From: Fibrobacterota bacterium
GTDB taxonomy: Bacteria > Fibrobacterota > Chitinivibrionia > Chitinivibrionales > Chitinispirillaceae
Reading direction: 5' to 3'
Assembly (NCBI GenBank): GCA_023436205.1
Contig: JAEZKC010000006.1
Span: forward strand, 62,001 to 126,000
DNA: 64,000 bases
The position numbers were made by a program, and so were the translations under genes. Below, one piece after another: positions 34,564 through 42,992 of this stretch; positions within the stretch are counted from its first letter, which is position 1, and the number at the start of each line of letters is the position of its first letter. The notes under the pieces are model-generated. The model was given only the letters and a program-made list of their open reading frames with translations, did not search any database and had not been told where the DNA came from.

Positions 34564-35730
34564 TTGAGAGCTTTTTTGAAAAAAGGTAAAGAAAAACTGG
34601 TGGGGATGGGAAATCCCTGGGTTTTTTCAGGCGCCATCGCCCGAGTTGAGGGTGAAGTGCAATCTGATCGTTTGTGTCAGGTGTTCGGCAGTACCGGAAA
34701 ACTGCTAGGAACTGGCTATTATAATGATGCTTCTGCTATTTGTATCCGAATGCTCAGTAGAAACGCTGGCTTCAATGCAGACGACCTTGTAAGACGCATT
34801 AATGCGGCAGTGGGTCGCAGAAAAGCCTTGCTCTCGCAGCAAACTGATTCCTGCAGACTGGTTAATTCTGAAGGCGATTTTCTTCCAGGCCTCATCGTGG
34901 ACAAGTTCGGTGGTGGACTATGCATTCAGGTCGGGACTCTAGGAATGGAGTTCTGGCGTGGGCAGATTGTGGATTGTCTGCAGAATTTTTTATCACCAGA
35001 TTTCATTTTCGAGCGATCGGATACCGATTCACGTAAAAGAGAGGGGCTGGAACCTAGCGAAGGGTTGCTTTCAGGAAAGTTGCCTTCTCCCCTGGTGATA
35101 TATGAAATGGGGGTAAAATACAGAGCAGATCTGGAATCAGGGCAGAAAACCGGATTCTTTTTTGATCAGCGGATTAACAGAACCGTTATTCGTCAGTATA
35201 GTCCTGGTGCCGATGTATGTGACTGTTTTTCCTATAGCGGAGGTTTTTCTCTCAATGCGGCACTTGGAGGAGCTCGGAGTGTCAAAGCGGTTGATATTTC
35301 CCGTAACGCCGGTGAATGGCTTAATTCCAATTCCCGATTGAACGGGGTTGAGAGCTGCATTGAATTCACTGAGGCGGATGTATTTTCCTACCTTCGCCAG
35401 GAGGGGCAGAATTTTGATCTGATGGTGCTCGACCCTCCAAAGTTTGCCAAACATCCCGGTGAAGTGGAGAGGGCGGCCCGGGGTTATAAGGATATAAATA
35501 TGGTGGGATTAAAACGGCTGCGTCCAGAGGGGGTGCTTTTCACATTCAGCTGTTCCAATGCGGTCGATCCCTATCTCTTCAGGCAGATTGTGTTTTCGGC
35601 GGCTGCGGATGCAATGCGATCTGTTCAGGTGCTTCATGTGCTGTCAGCCGGTCCGGATCATCCGGTGAACATTGCTCATAAAGAGGGCGAATATCTCAAG
35701 GGGTTGGTTTTGAGAGTGGTGGGGGATTAG
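34564..35730 (+). CDS. RlmI-like class I SAM-dependent rRNA methyltransferase
   Basis: The 388-residue protein has an N-terminal PUA-type domain (KKGKEKLVGMGNPWVFSGAI, followed by LLGTGYYNDASAICIRML). A Rossmann SAM-binding domain follows with EMGVKYRADLESGQKTGFF, DVCDCFSYSGGFSLNAAL and the catalytic-site LDPPKFAKHP. This is the RlmI/YccW architecture that makes m5C in 23S rRNA; assignment to rlmI itself is by similarity. Start is likely the TTG at 34564 (GAGGTGG 6 nt upstream); the frame is open to 34486. The C-terminal 'DHPVNIAHKEGEYLKGLVLRV' is typical. Confidence 0.85.
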   Translation: MRAFLKKGKEKLVGMGNPWVFSGAIARVEGEVQSDRLCQVFGSTGKLLGTGYYNDASAICIRMLSRNAGFNADDLVRRINAAVGRRKALLSQQTDSCRLVNSEGDFLPGLIVDKFGGGLCIQVGTLGMEFWRGQIVDCLQNFLSPDFIFERSDTDSRKREGLEPSEGLLSGKLPSPLVIYEMGVKYRADLESGQKTGFFFDQRINRTVIRQYSPGADVCDCFSYSGGFSLNAALGGARSVKAVDISRNAGEWLNSNSRLNGVESCIEFTEADVFSYLRQEGQNFDLMVLDPPKFAKHPGEVERAARGYKDINMVGLKRLRPEGVLFTFSCSNAVDPYLFRQIVFSAAADAMRSVQVLHVLSAGPDHPVNIAHKEGEYLKGLVLRVVGD

Positions 35731-36151
35731 GTCTACAGCAATATAATCAGTAATGGGGCGTATTATTTTTTGAGATTTGTGAAAAAGACTTGACTTCTCT
35801 CTGGTTTTTCACCATTTTAAAAAGCGGAAATGATTGTTTGTTCCGTTGCATCTTACGGCCTCGCATTTTGCACCTGTTCAATTGATAAAAATCCAAAATA
35901 TAATTTTGTCAATTGAGTGAACCTTCCGGCGGCACACTGGCATTTGAGTTGCAATGCTTGGATTAAAAAACAGGGTAGGCCAGTCTTCATGAAAGCATTC
36001 GAATATTCTTCCAAATAGTAAGACAAAAAAATTGATTTCCCGAAGAGAAAGTCAGTACCCCAGGCCCGCAAGAAAGCAGTCCTGAGTTTTAAAACTACAA
36101 AGAAAACTAATATCGGCAGATAGAACCACTTTTCGTAATTGAGGTGTATTA
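35731..36151. other. 421-nt leader region upstream of rho
   Basis: I support no gene here; a 109-codon minus-strand frame overlaps the rho start and looks like a shadow. The region contains TTGACT at 35790 without a good -10 and TATAAT at 35899-35904. An inverted repeat (CAATTGA ... TCAATTG enclosing CAAAAT/ATTTTG, about 35880-35916) and a sigma-54-like element at 35938 are also present. The long 5' region suggests a regulated leader, as known for rho in enterobacteria. Confidence 0.4.
35938..35953 (+). promoter_or_regulatory. Sigma-54-like element upstream of rho
   Basis: TGGCAT-N5-TTGCA keeps the GG-N10-GC spacing with one mismatch to TGGCAC-N5-TTGCA. It lies about 200 nt before the rho ATG. 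Rho is a housekeeping gene and sigma-54 control would be unexpected, so this could be chance. Confidence 0.25.
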
Positions 36152-37399
36152 ATGAATGTTGCTGAGTTAAAGTCAATGTCAATGACAGAACTCAATGATC
36201 TGGCAGCCAGTCACAATGTTGGCGAACATCGTAACCTGCGCCGTCAGGAGCTTATTTTTAAGATCCTGCAGGCTCAGGCAGCCCAAAATGGACAAATGTT
36301 CGCCGAAGGTGTTCTGGAGATCATGCCGGACGGGTTCGGATTTCTTCGCTCTCCGCTCAACAGCTACCTGAGCGGTCCCGATGACATCTATGTGTCGCCC
36401 TCTCAGATTAAAAGATTTTACCTTAAGACAGGTGATACTGTCTCGGGGCAGGTCCGCCCTCCCAAAGATTCCGAGCGTTATTTCGCTTTGCTTCGGGTGG
36501 AGATGATCAACTATGAAGATCCTGAGGAATGCAAAAAGAAGATCAACTTCGACGACCTCACGCCTCTTTTCCCCAATGAAAAATTCAATCTTGAACATAA
36601 CGCAAAAGAACCGGCCACCAGAATAATGAACCTGCTGACTCCCATCGGCAAGGGACAGCGCGGACTTATCGTTGCTCCCCCCAGAACCGGTAAAACAGTT
36701 CTGCTCAAGAGTATCGCCAATGCGATTCTGGCCAATCATCCCGAAGTCTTCCTTATCGTGCTTCTGATTGACGAGCGTCCTGAAGAAGTTACTGACATGC
36801 AGCGTTCCGTTAAAGCGGAAATCATCAGTTCCACATTCGACGAGCCTGCGGAACGCCACGTGGTAGTTGCCGAAATGGCCATTGAACGTGCCAAGCGCCT
36901 TGTGGAACACAATAGAGATGTCGTCATTCTTCTTGACAGTATCACTCGTCTGGCTCGTGCACACAACACCGTCGCCCCTCATTCAGGAAGAATCCTCTCC
37001 GGTGGTGTCGATTCTCAGGCTCTTTACAAACCGAAGCGTTTTTTCGGTGCGGCCCGCAATATCGACAACGGTGGTTCTCTAACCATTATCGCCACTGCCC
37101 TTATCGAAACCGGCAGCCGCATGGACGAAGTGATCTTTGAAGAGTTCAAGGGTACTGGCAACATGGAACTGGTGCTCGATAGAAAAATTGCCGACAGGCG
37201 TGTCTATCCAGCCATCGATCTTCTCAAGAGCGGAACCCGTAAGGAAGAGCTGCTTCTTACAGAAGAGGAACTTAACAGGATGTGGATTCTGCGCAAGTTT
37301 CTGGCAACCATGTCACCCATTGAAATGATGGAGTTCCTCAGCGAAAAGATGATGAGCACCAAGAACAATCGCGAATTTCTCGATGTGATGAAGTCCTAA
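36152..37399 (+). CDS. rho: Transcription termination factor Rho
   Basis: The 415-residue protein is a standard-length Rho hexameric RNA helicase. It has an N-terminal helical domain (ELKSMSMTELNDLAASHNV), a cold-shock-like primary RNA site (GVLEIMPDGFGFLRSP, PDDIYVSPSQIKRF) and Walker A VAPPRTGKTVLLK. Walker B is VILLDSITRLARAHN, followed by the Q- and R-loops and the conserved ending EMMEFLSEKMMSTKNNREF. Start ATG 36152 gives the expected N-terminus. It is followed by proC on the same strand. Confidence 0.98.
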   Translation: MNVAELKSMSMTELNDLAASHNVGEHRNLRRQELIFKILQAQAAQNGQMFAEGVLEIMPDGFGFLRSPLNSYLSGPDDIYVSPSQIKRFYLKTGDTVSGQVRPPKDSERYFALLRVEMINYEDPEECKKKINFDDLTPLFPNEKFNLEHNAKEPATRIMNLLTPIGKGQRGLIVAPPRTGKTVLLKSIANAILANHPEVFLIVLLIDERPEEVTDMQRSVKAEIISSTFDEPAERHVVVAEMAIERAKRLVEHNRDVVILLDSITRLARAHNTVAPHSGRILSGGVDSQALYKPKRFFGAARNIDNGGSLTIIATALIETGSRMDEVIFEEFKGTGNMELVLDRKIADRRVYPAIDLLKSGTRKEELLLTEEELNRMWILRKFLATMSPIEMMEFLSEKMMSTKNNREFLDVMKS

Positions 37400-37477
37400 A
37401 TCGGTAAAAAGTCAGATCATGGCAGCTGTCAATCGATGGCTGTCAATGAACAATGAATCTCTAGACCGGAAAACATT

Positions 37478-38278
37478 ATGCGTATAGCTGTTCTCGGTAC
37501 AGGAAACATGGGACGGGCCATTATTGGTGGCCTTATAAAAGCCTATGGCGATTCCGTGCGAATCAGTGCTTATGACAAAGTTCCGCAGGCGTTGACCAAT
37601 ATTGGAACTGGTGTGGAGATCATCTCTCCCCTTGACTGGAAGAAGGCTCAGTTCGTTCCGGATGCCGTTGTTTTATCAGTCAAACCAGCCGATATGGAAT
37701 CCGTGCTGAAAATGATCTCTCCTGTTGCAGATGAATTCGGATTTCTCACCGTGTCTGTGGCAGCAGGGAAGAGTCTTGCTTTCATGACCGGCATTCTGGG
37801 GAACTCTGCCCGTATCTGTCGAGTGATGCCCAATACCCCGGCACTGGTCGGTGAGGGGATGAGTGCGTATGCTCTGTCATCTAACTGTACTGCAGAAGAC
37901 AAGCAGAGGGTCGAGCATATATTCAATGCTTGCGGTAAAGTGATCTCCGTCTCAGAGAATCTCATCGATGCGGTAACTGGTCTTTCCGGAAGTGGTCCGG
38001 CATTCGTTTACAGCTTCATTGAGGCATTAACAGAAGGGGGAGTCAGTGCGGGACTTCCCTATGCGACCGCTCTGGAGGCGGCAGTGCAAACGGTGATAGG
38101 GGCCGCCCGCATGGTTCAGCTTACAAATGAGCATCCGTCTGTGCTAAAATCCAAAGTGATGTCACCCGGAGGAACAACGGTCAAGGGGCTCATGGCTCTG
38201 GAGAAAAACGGCTTTAAACATGCGGTCATGCAGGCGGTGACCGATGCTGCTGAACGATCTTCGCAATTGGGATCTTAA
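37478..38278 (+). CDS. proC: Pyrroline-5-carboxylate reductase
   Basis: The 266-residue enzyme catalyses the last step of proline synthesis with NAD(P)H. Motifs: GTGNMGRAIIGGL (Rossmann), DAVVLSVKPADM, RVMPNTPALVGEGMSAYA, VTGLSGSGPAFVYSFIEA and MSPGGTTVKGL near the end. The length is typical. It lies 78 nt downstream of rho and 16 nt upstream of the thioredoxin-like gene, suggesting a common transcript with the latter. Confidence 0.97.
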   Translation: MRIAVLGTGNMGRAIIGGLIKAYGDSVRISAYDKVPQALTNIGTGVEIISPLDWKKAQFVPDAVVLSVKPADMESVLKMISPVADEFGFLTVSVAAGKSLAFMTGILGNSARICRVMPNTPALVGEGMSAYALSSNCTAEDKQRVEHIFNACGKVISVSENLIDAVTGLSGSGPAFVYSFIEALTEGGVSAGLPYATALEAAVQTVIGAARMVQLTNEHPSVLKSKVMSPGGTTVKGLMALEKNGFKHAVMQAVTDAAERSSQLGS

Positions 38279-38294
38279 ACCTATTCGGAAAATA

Positions 38295-39023
38295 ATGAAA
38301 AAACTGGTTGTCTGTATTTCGCTTCTGTTTGGTTCAGTCCTTTACGCCGATTCCACAACTGTTCTTCCACCAGGTACTCAGGCACCAACCTTTTCTCTTC
38401 CTTCACTGGGGCAGGATAGAGTGGTGCTGCGTGCTTTCTGCGGGGACACACTGGTCAAGCCTGCAAAAACCGGTAAAAAGCAAATAGTTATTGTCAATTT
38501 CTGGGCTACCTATTGCGGTCCCTGTCAGAAGGAGATGCCCGAGTTGATCCGTTTCGAGGAAAAAAACAGGGACAAAGTAAAGCTGATCTTTATCAGCATC
38601 GATAAGGAAGGTCATTCCGTAGTTTCACCTTTTGTGAAAAGCAAGGGGCTGGAAACCGCTACCATCGCACTTGATTCCTATAAACATACAGCCAAACGCT
38701 ATGGCGTTTCTGCTCTTCCCTCGCTCTTTGTCATTGATCAAACAGGAACTATCAGGGCGTCCTGGGTTGGTTACGATGAAAATGTTTCCCTCGAGGACAA
38801 GCTATCTGCTATTGTAAACAGCATCGAAACACCTGTTTTGACTTCTGAAGAAGTTCGGTCAAAGAGCATTTCTCCACGCAAGCGCTGGGAGGCGGTTGCT
38901 GCTGTAGAATGTGGCCGTTCCGTTCAGGAAGTCGCTCAGGAGGTGGGAGCAACGCCTGAAGAAATTCGTGCCTGGTATGATGATCTCAAGAAAGCAGCAA
39001 TAAAACTATGGGGATCTCAGTAA
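38295..39023 (+). CDS. Secreted TlpA/ResA-like thioredoxin with helix-turn-helix-like C-terminal tail
   Basis: The 242-residue protein has a signal peptide (MKKLVVCISLLFGSVLYA) and a thioredoxin fold with the active site FWATYCGPCQKEMPELI, the cis-Pro loop VSALPSLFVID and FISIDKEGH, all typical of the TlpA/ResA periplasmic reductants. Residues about 195-242 (KRWEAVAAVECGRSVQEVAQ and EVGATPEEIRAWYDDLKKA) form a short helical extension resembling a transposase-type HTH, odd for a secreted protein. Start 38295 gives a clean signal peptide. It may serve cytochrome maturation or disulfide reduction; the substrate is unknown. Confidence 0.85.
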   Translation: MKKLVVCISLLFGSVLYADSTTVLPPGTQAPTFSLPSLGQDRVVLRAFCGDTLVKPAKTGKKQIVIVNFWATYCGPCQKEMPELIRFEEKNRDKVKLIFISIDKEGHSVVSPFVKSKGLETATIALDSYKHTAKRYGVSALPSLFVIDQTGTIRASWVGYDENVSLEDKLSAIVNSIETPVLTSEEVRSKSISPRKRWEAVAAVECGRSVQEVAQEVGATPEEIRAWYDDLKKAAIKLWGSQ

Positions 39024-39029
39024 ACCCTT

Positions 39030-39359
39030 TTAACCGGCAGTGACCTCTTCCTGCCCCTCTTTGACTGGCATTACTGCATCGTTTACCCGCTTTCTTAACT
39101 CTTTGGATGCCTCAAATATCGGTTTGAAGCCGGCTTCCACTTCAATAAACTGATTAGTGCGTGGATTTCGCGCTGTGCGGGCTTTCTTCTGTTTGATTTT
39201 GAATCTGCCGAATCCTCTTATCTCAATATTGTTTCCCTGTTGCAAGGCCTGGGAAAGAGAATCAAGAAAACACTCAACTACGATTTTCGTGTCCACCTGG
39301 GTGAGCCCGGTGCGGTCTGAAATTTTTTCGACCAGATCTTTTTTGGTTATGTTTCCCAA
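39030..39359 (-). CDS. HU/IHF-family DNA-binding protein
   Basis: The 109-residue protein is a nucleoid-type HU/IHF. It has the helical dimerisation segment TKKDLVEKISDRTGLTQ, SLSQALQQGNNIEIRGFGRFKIKQKKARTAR, the arm RNPRTNQFIEV and the closing FKPIFEASKELRKRVND. It has an acidic C-terminal tail. The second TTG (39359) is preferred because GGAGG then lies 6 nt upstream; the TTG at 39365 touches the SD. It is convergent to the thioredoxin gene (6-nt gap). It could be HU or IHF; which cannot be decided here. Confidence 0.93.
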   Translation of the reverse strand: MGNITKKDLVEKISDRTGLTQVDTKIVVECFLDSLSQALQQGNNIEIRGFGRFKIKQKKARTARNPRTNQFIEVEAGFKPIFEASKELRKRVNDAVMPVKEGQEEVTAG

Positions 39360-39504
39360 CTGCAACCTCCTGATAGTGCTGTCCCAAAGATTTTATTCTC
39401 TCTTTAGAATACCATTCTCATCGGCCCAAATCAAGAAAAATTTACTCTAACCCGCTACTGTTGTGTGACTTAGGAATTACAGGGCAAATGGGGGTGACCC
39501 CGAT

Positions 39505-40668
39505 TTATTTGACATTCAGGAACTTGATCTTCTGCAGGGCAATGCTGTGAAGCGGGTCCTGCTCGGTGATGCGGTGATACTCTTCCAGAGCCTTTTCTCT
39601 GTCCCCAAGCCTTTCGTAGGCGGCTGCTGTCTGCAGCAGTTTCGTGATATTCTGGGGGTCAGTTTTTAGTGATGCTTCAAAATAGCGGATCGCTTCCTTT
39701 ACCATGTCATTCTCGATGCATATCAGTCCTGCTTTATAGTTAGCTTCGGTATGAAGAGGGTAATACTCGAGTGCTAGAGTAAATTCCTGCAGAGCACTGC
39801 GGTTGTCATTGAGACGGGTATAAAACAACTCAGCCAAATTATAACGGGTATTGAAATCTTCCGGATTCAGTGCAAGAGCGGTCTGGTAGGATTTTAGTGC
39901 CAGCTCATTACTCCCCAGATAAAAGTATACCATGCCCAGTCTGGCGTGAGCTCTTACATGAAGAGGTTCAATCTCCAGAACTTTAAGAAGTTGCAGACGT
40001 GCTTTCAGGTATTCCTTGCAGCTTTCGTAGTACCGGGCAAGCTGGTAAATGGTTTCAACATGGGTAGAATCCGCCGCCAGTGCTCTCTTGTAAAAAGCTT
40101 CAGCTGCTTTGGAGGGAACTGCTTTAGCTGCTTCGATCTGACCCAGAAAACATAAAGCCTCCGGGTCGTCAGGAAATTGGCTTATGGCCTGATTGAGTAT
40201 ATTGGAGCTTTCCTCATAGCGCCCCAGATAGTAAAGTGCCGCACCCTTTCGGGCATAGAGATATGCGGGAAGAGAATCTCCCCAGAGGGAAATCAGGTAA
40301 TCAATCGTGGAAAGTGACTTTTCGAAGTTGCCATATTCCAGATAAGCCTGGGAAAGCCTTTCCAGAGCAATACGATCATCCTTTTTAATAATCAGAATAC
40401 GTTGAAGATGCACAATGGCTTTTTCCGGTTGATTAGACTGAAGGTAGTGTATTGCCGTGAACTGGTGAGCATCCAGATCCAGGGTGTTGAGTTCAGGTTT
40501 GTTGGAGATGCCTGGAAGACCTGTTTTCGTTTTGGTGCTGGCGGTGAGAGAGCTAATAAGCCAGAAGGAGAGTATAACGATCAGGCTGGCACCAGTGGAG
40601 ATCAGTGCCACTTTTTTAAGAAGTTTCTGTTCGGAGTCACTCAACCCGATCTTCGCCAGCAGTTTCAT
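39505..40668 (-). CDS. TPR-repeat protein with N-terminal membrane anchor
   Basis: The 387-residue protein has one hydrophobic segment (about 22-41, VALISTGASLIVILSFWLIS) and then about nine TPR units (for example AIVHLQRILIIKKDDRIALE, ALKSYQTALALNPEDFNTRY, AIRYFEASLKTDPQNITK). It is likely anchored with the TPRs in the periplasm. TPR proteins scaffold protein complexes; the partner is unknown. GAGGA lies 9 nt before ATG 40668. It is divergent from the groES operon, about 100 nt from its promoter. Confidence 0.85.
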   Translation of the reverse strand: MKLLAKIGLSDSEQKLLKKVALISTGASLIVILSFWLISSLTASTKTKTGLPGISNKPELNTLDLDAHQFTAIHYLQSNQPEKAIVHLQRILIIKKDDRIALERLSQAYLEYGNFEKSLSTIDYLISLWGDSLPAYLYARKGAALYYLGRYEESSNILNQAISQFPDDPEALCFLGQIEAAKAVPSKAAEAFYKRALAADSTHVETIYQLARYYESCKEYLKARLQLLKVLEIEPLHVRAHARLGMVYFYLGSNELALKSYQTALALNPEDFNTRYNLAELFYTRLNDNRSALQEFTLALEYYPLHTEANYKAGLICIENDMVKEAIRYFEASLKTDPQNITKLLQTAAAYERLGDREKALEEYHRITEQDPLHSIALQKIKFLNVK

Positions 40669-40769
40669 CGACAGTCCTCAGTTAATTATTGGCCCGGAAG
40701 TTGCGACATCATAACAGCTCACTTCTGTTCATTATAAAATAATCTTACGTTTTCGACCATAAAAAAATC

Positions 40770-40798
40770 TTGACAGAAAAACAGGAGTGGAGTAATTT
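40770..40798 (+). promoter_or_regulatory. Promoter of the groES operon
   Basis: TTGACA (40770-40775), a 17-nt spacer and TAATTT (40793-40798) place the start site near 40805, immediately before the CIRCE operator. This is the classical vegetative promoter layout of HrcA-repressed chaperone operons. Confidence 0.8.
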
Positions 40799-40809
40799 TT
40801 CTACTGTTG

Positions 40810-40836
40810 TTAGCACTCACCTTGGATGAGTGCTAA
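40810..40836 (+). promoter_or_regulatory. CIRCE operator (HrcA binding site)
   Basis: TTAGCACTC-N9-GAGTGCTAA is a perfect 9-9-9 inverted repeat identical to the CIRCE consensus. It is placed over the start of the groES transcript and 60 nt before groES. HrcA, encoded 2.2 kb downstream, is the expected repressor. Confidence 0.97.
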
Positions 40837-40895
40837 CAGAAAAGGATTATCGTTAGCCTTTTTTCATATACTCAACAATCAGAAGGGAGTTATTT

Positions 40896-41180
40896 ATGAA
40901 CGTGAAACCGCTTGCTGACAGAGTCATTGTGCGCACCCTGGGCGCAGAGGAGAAAACTGCCGGTGGCATTATCATTCCCGATAACGCCAAGGAAAAGCCT
41001 CAGAAGGGTGAAGTGGTCGCAGTGGGTCCCGGTAAAGTGGCCGATAACGGCACTGCCATCCAGATGACTCTGAAAAAGGGCGACAAGGTCCTTTATGGAA
41101 AATATTCCGGTACAGAGGTTTCCATCGATGGTGAGGACTACCTCATCATGCGTGAAAGTGATGTTCTGGCTGTTATGTAA
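40896..41180 (+). CDS. groES: Co-chaperonin GroES
   Basis: The 94-residue protein is a complete GroES: VKPLADRVIVRTLGAEEKTA, the mobile-loop region AGGIIIPDNAKEKPQKGEVV, VAVGPGKV and the closing DYLIMRESDVLAVM. It forms the heptameric lid on GroEL. GGGAG lies before the ATG and groEL follows after 50 nt, so the two are co-transcribed behind the CIRCE operator. Confidence 0.99.
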   Translation: MNVKPLADRVIVRTLGAEEKTAGGIIIPDNAKEKPQKGEVVAVGPGKVADNGTAIQMTLKKGDKVLYGKYSGTEVSIDGEDYLIMRESDVLAVM

Positions 41181-41230
41181 TCCTTTAGGTAACCAATCAT
41201 CCATTTATATAATGAATAGGAGTTTTTACT

Positions 41231-42898
41231 ATGGCAGGAAAGCAACTGGCATTTGATATAAGCGCTCGTGAAAAGCTTCTCAAAGGTGTTGATACTCTGG
41301 CGAATGCTGTCAGAGTGACTCTCGGTCCCCGTGGCCGTAATGTCGTTCTCGATAAAAGCTTTGGCTCTCCTACAGTAACAAAAGACGGTGTCACTGTCGC
41401 TAAAGAGATTGAGCTGGATGACAAGTTCGAAAATATGGGTGCTCAGATGGTCAAGGAAGTGGCTTCCAAAACTTCCGATGTGGCCGGTGACGGTACAACT
41501 ACCGCTACTGTGCTTGCTCAGGTTATCGCTCGTCTGGGTATCAAGAATGTCACCGCCGGGGCTGATGCCATGGCTCTCAAGCGCGGAGTCGATAAGGCTG
41601 TTCGGGTAATGGTCGAGAGACTTAAGCAGGATTCAAAGCCCATTTCCGGTAAAAAGGAGATTGCTCAGGTCGGTTCCATTTCTGCCAACAATGATTCCGA
41701 AATTGGTAATCTGATCGCAGATGCTATGGAAAAAGTGGGTAAAGATGGCGTGATTACTGTTGAAGAGGCCAAGAGCATCGATACCAATCTGGAAGTGGTT
41801 GAAGGTATGCAGTTTGATCGCGGCTATATTTCTCCTTACTTCGTGACAAACTCCGATACAATGGAGTGCATCATGGATGATCCCATGATTTTGATTTACG
41901 ACAAGAAGGTCAGCGCCATGAAGGATCTTCTTCCGCTGCTTGAGAAAGTGGCTCAGATGGGTAAGGCCCTGGTGATTATTGCCGAAGACGTTGAAGGTGA
42001 AGCTCTTGCAACTCTGGTGGTGAATAAACTCCGTGGCACACTCAAAATTGCCGCTGTCAAGGCTCCCGGTTTCGGTGACCGCAGAAAGGCCATGCTGGAG
42101 GATATCGCTATTCTCACTGGCGGTATTGTCATCTCCGAAGATGCTGGTTTCAAGCTTGAAAACACTACCGTCGATTCACTCGGTAGGGCAAAGCGGGTTA
42201 CTATCGATAAGGAAAACACTACTATTATCGAGGGTGTGGGCAAAGCCGAGGATATCAAAGCTCGTGTAAATCAGATTAGAAAGCAGATCGAGGACACTAC
42301 TTCCGATTACGATCGTGAGAAGCTCCAGGAGCGCCTCGCAAAGCTGGCCGGCGGTGTCGCGGTTATCAATATCGGTGCGGCAACCGAATCTGAAATGAAG
42401 GAGAAGAAGGCCAGAGTTGAGGATGCTCTTCATGCTACTCGTGCCGCTGTTGAAGAGGGTATTGTCCCTGGTGGTGGTGTGGCCCTTATTCGCGCTTCTT
42501 CATCGCTCGATGAGCTTAAGCTTGAAGGGGATGAGAAAATCGGTGTTGATATTATCCGCCGTGCCTGCGAGGAGCCTCTTCGTATGATCGTTGCCAATGC
42601 CGGTGGAGAGCCTTCTGTTGTTGCCAACGAGGTGAAGAACGGTAAAGGTGCTTACGGTTACAATGCTTACGCTTCAAAGTATGAAGATCTCATCGAAGCT
42701 GGTGTTATCGATCCTACAAAGGTAACCCGTACAGCTCTGGAAAATGCTGCTTCTATTGCAAGTCTTGTGCTTACTACCGAGTGTATCATCTCCGAAGTTC
42801 CTCAGGAGAAGAAGGATATGCCCGCTGGTGGTATGGGCGGCATGGGCGGTATGGGAATGGGTGGTATGGGTGGTATGGGCGGAATGGACATGATGTAA
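41231..42898 (+). CDS. groEL: Chaperonin GroEL (Hsp60)
   Basis: The 555-residue protein is a full-length GroEL: DTLANAVRVTLGPRGRNVVL, GDGTTTATVLAQ (ATP-binding), the apical-domain QFDRGYISPYFVTN and the hinge segment VEEGIVPGGGVALIRA. It ends in the Gly/Met-rich GGM repeat tail followed by DMM, as in typical GroELs. It assembles as a double heptamer with GroES. No second groEL copy is in the window. Confidence 0.99.
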   Translation: MAGKQLAFDISAREKLLKGVDTLANAVRVTLGPRGRNVVLDKSFGSPTVTKDGVTVAKEIELDDKFENMGAQMVKEVASKTSDVAGDGTTTATVLAQVIARLGIKNVTAGADAMALKRGVDKAVRVMVERLKQDSKPISGKKEIAQVGSISANNDSEIGNLIADAMEKVGKDGVITVEEAKSIDTNLEVVEGMQFDRGYISPYFVTNSDTMECIMDDPMILIYDKKVSAMKDLLPLLEKVAQMGKALVIIAEDVEGEALATLVVNKLRGTLKIAAVKAPGFGDRRKAMLEDIAILTGGIVISEDAGFKLENTTVDSLGRAKRVTIDKENTTIIEGVGKAEDIKARVNQIRKQIEDTTSDYDREKLQERLAKLAGGVAVINIGAATESEMKEKKARVEDALHATRAAVEEGIVPGGGVALIRASSSLDELKLEGDEKIGVDIIRRACEEPLRMIVANAGGEPSVVANEVKNGKGAYGYNAYASKYEDLIEAGVIDPTKVTRTALENAASIASLVLTTECIISEVPQEKKDMPAGGMGGMGGMGMGGMGGMGGMDMM

Positions 42899-42937
42899 TA
42901 ACATCTGGTCTTTTTCGTAGTACTAATTCATGTTTTA

Positions 42938-42965
42938 TGTCACAGGGGCAATTGCCCCTGTGACA
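42938..42965. repeat. 28-nt perfect inverted repeat between groEL and hrcA
   Basis: The 14-nt arms are perfectly complementary, with no unpaired loop in the centre (TTGCCCC/GGGGCAA core). There is no T-run after it (next bases CTATTTATC), so it is not a classical intrinsic terminator. It starts 40 nt after the groEL stop and ends 28 nt before the hrcA ATG. It could be an RNA-processing or attenuation hairpin that lowers expression of hrcA-grpE-dnaJ relative to groESL. Confidence 0.7.
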
Positions 42966-42992
42966 CTATTTATCAAATCGGTCCAGGAGTTT

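Noticed and set aside
35853..36182. 109-codon minus-strand frame in the rho leader
   Set aside because: It overlaps the rho start codon, has no SD, and the translated sequence shows no domain. I treat the region as a leader.
39485..39505. GGGGTGACCCC motif downstream of the TPR gene as a terminator
   Set aside because: The loop is too tight and no T-run follows on the relevant strand. I cannot support a function.
42828..42898. Gly/Met repeat at the groEL end as a DNA tandem repeat
   Set aside because: It encodes the normal GGM tail of GroEL, so no independent repeat element is needed.
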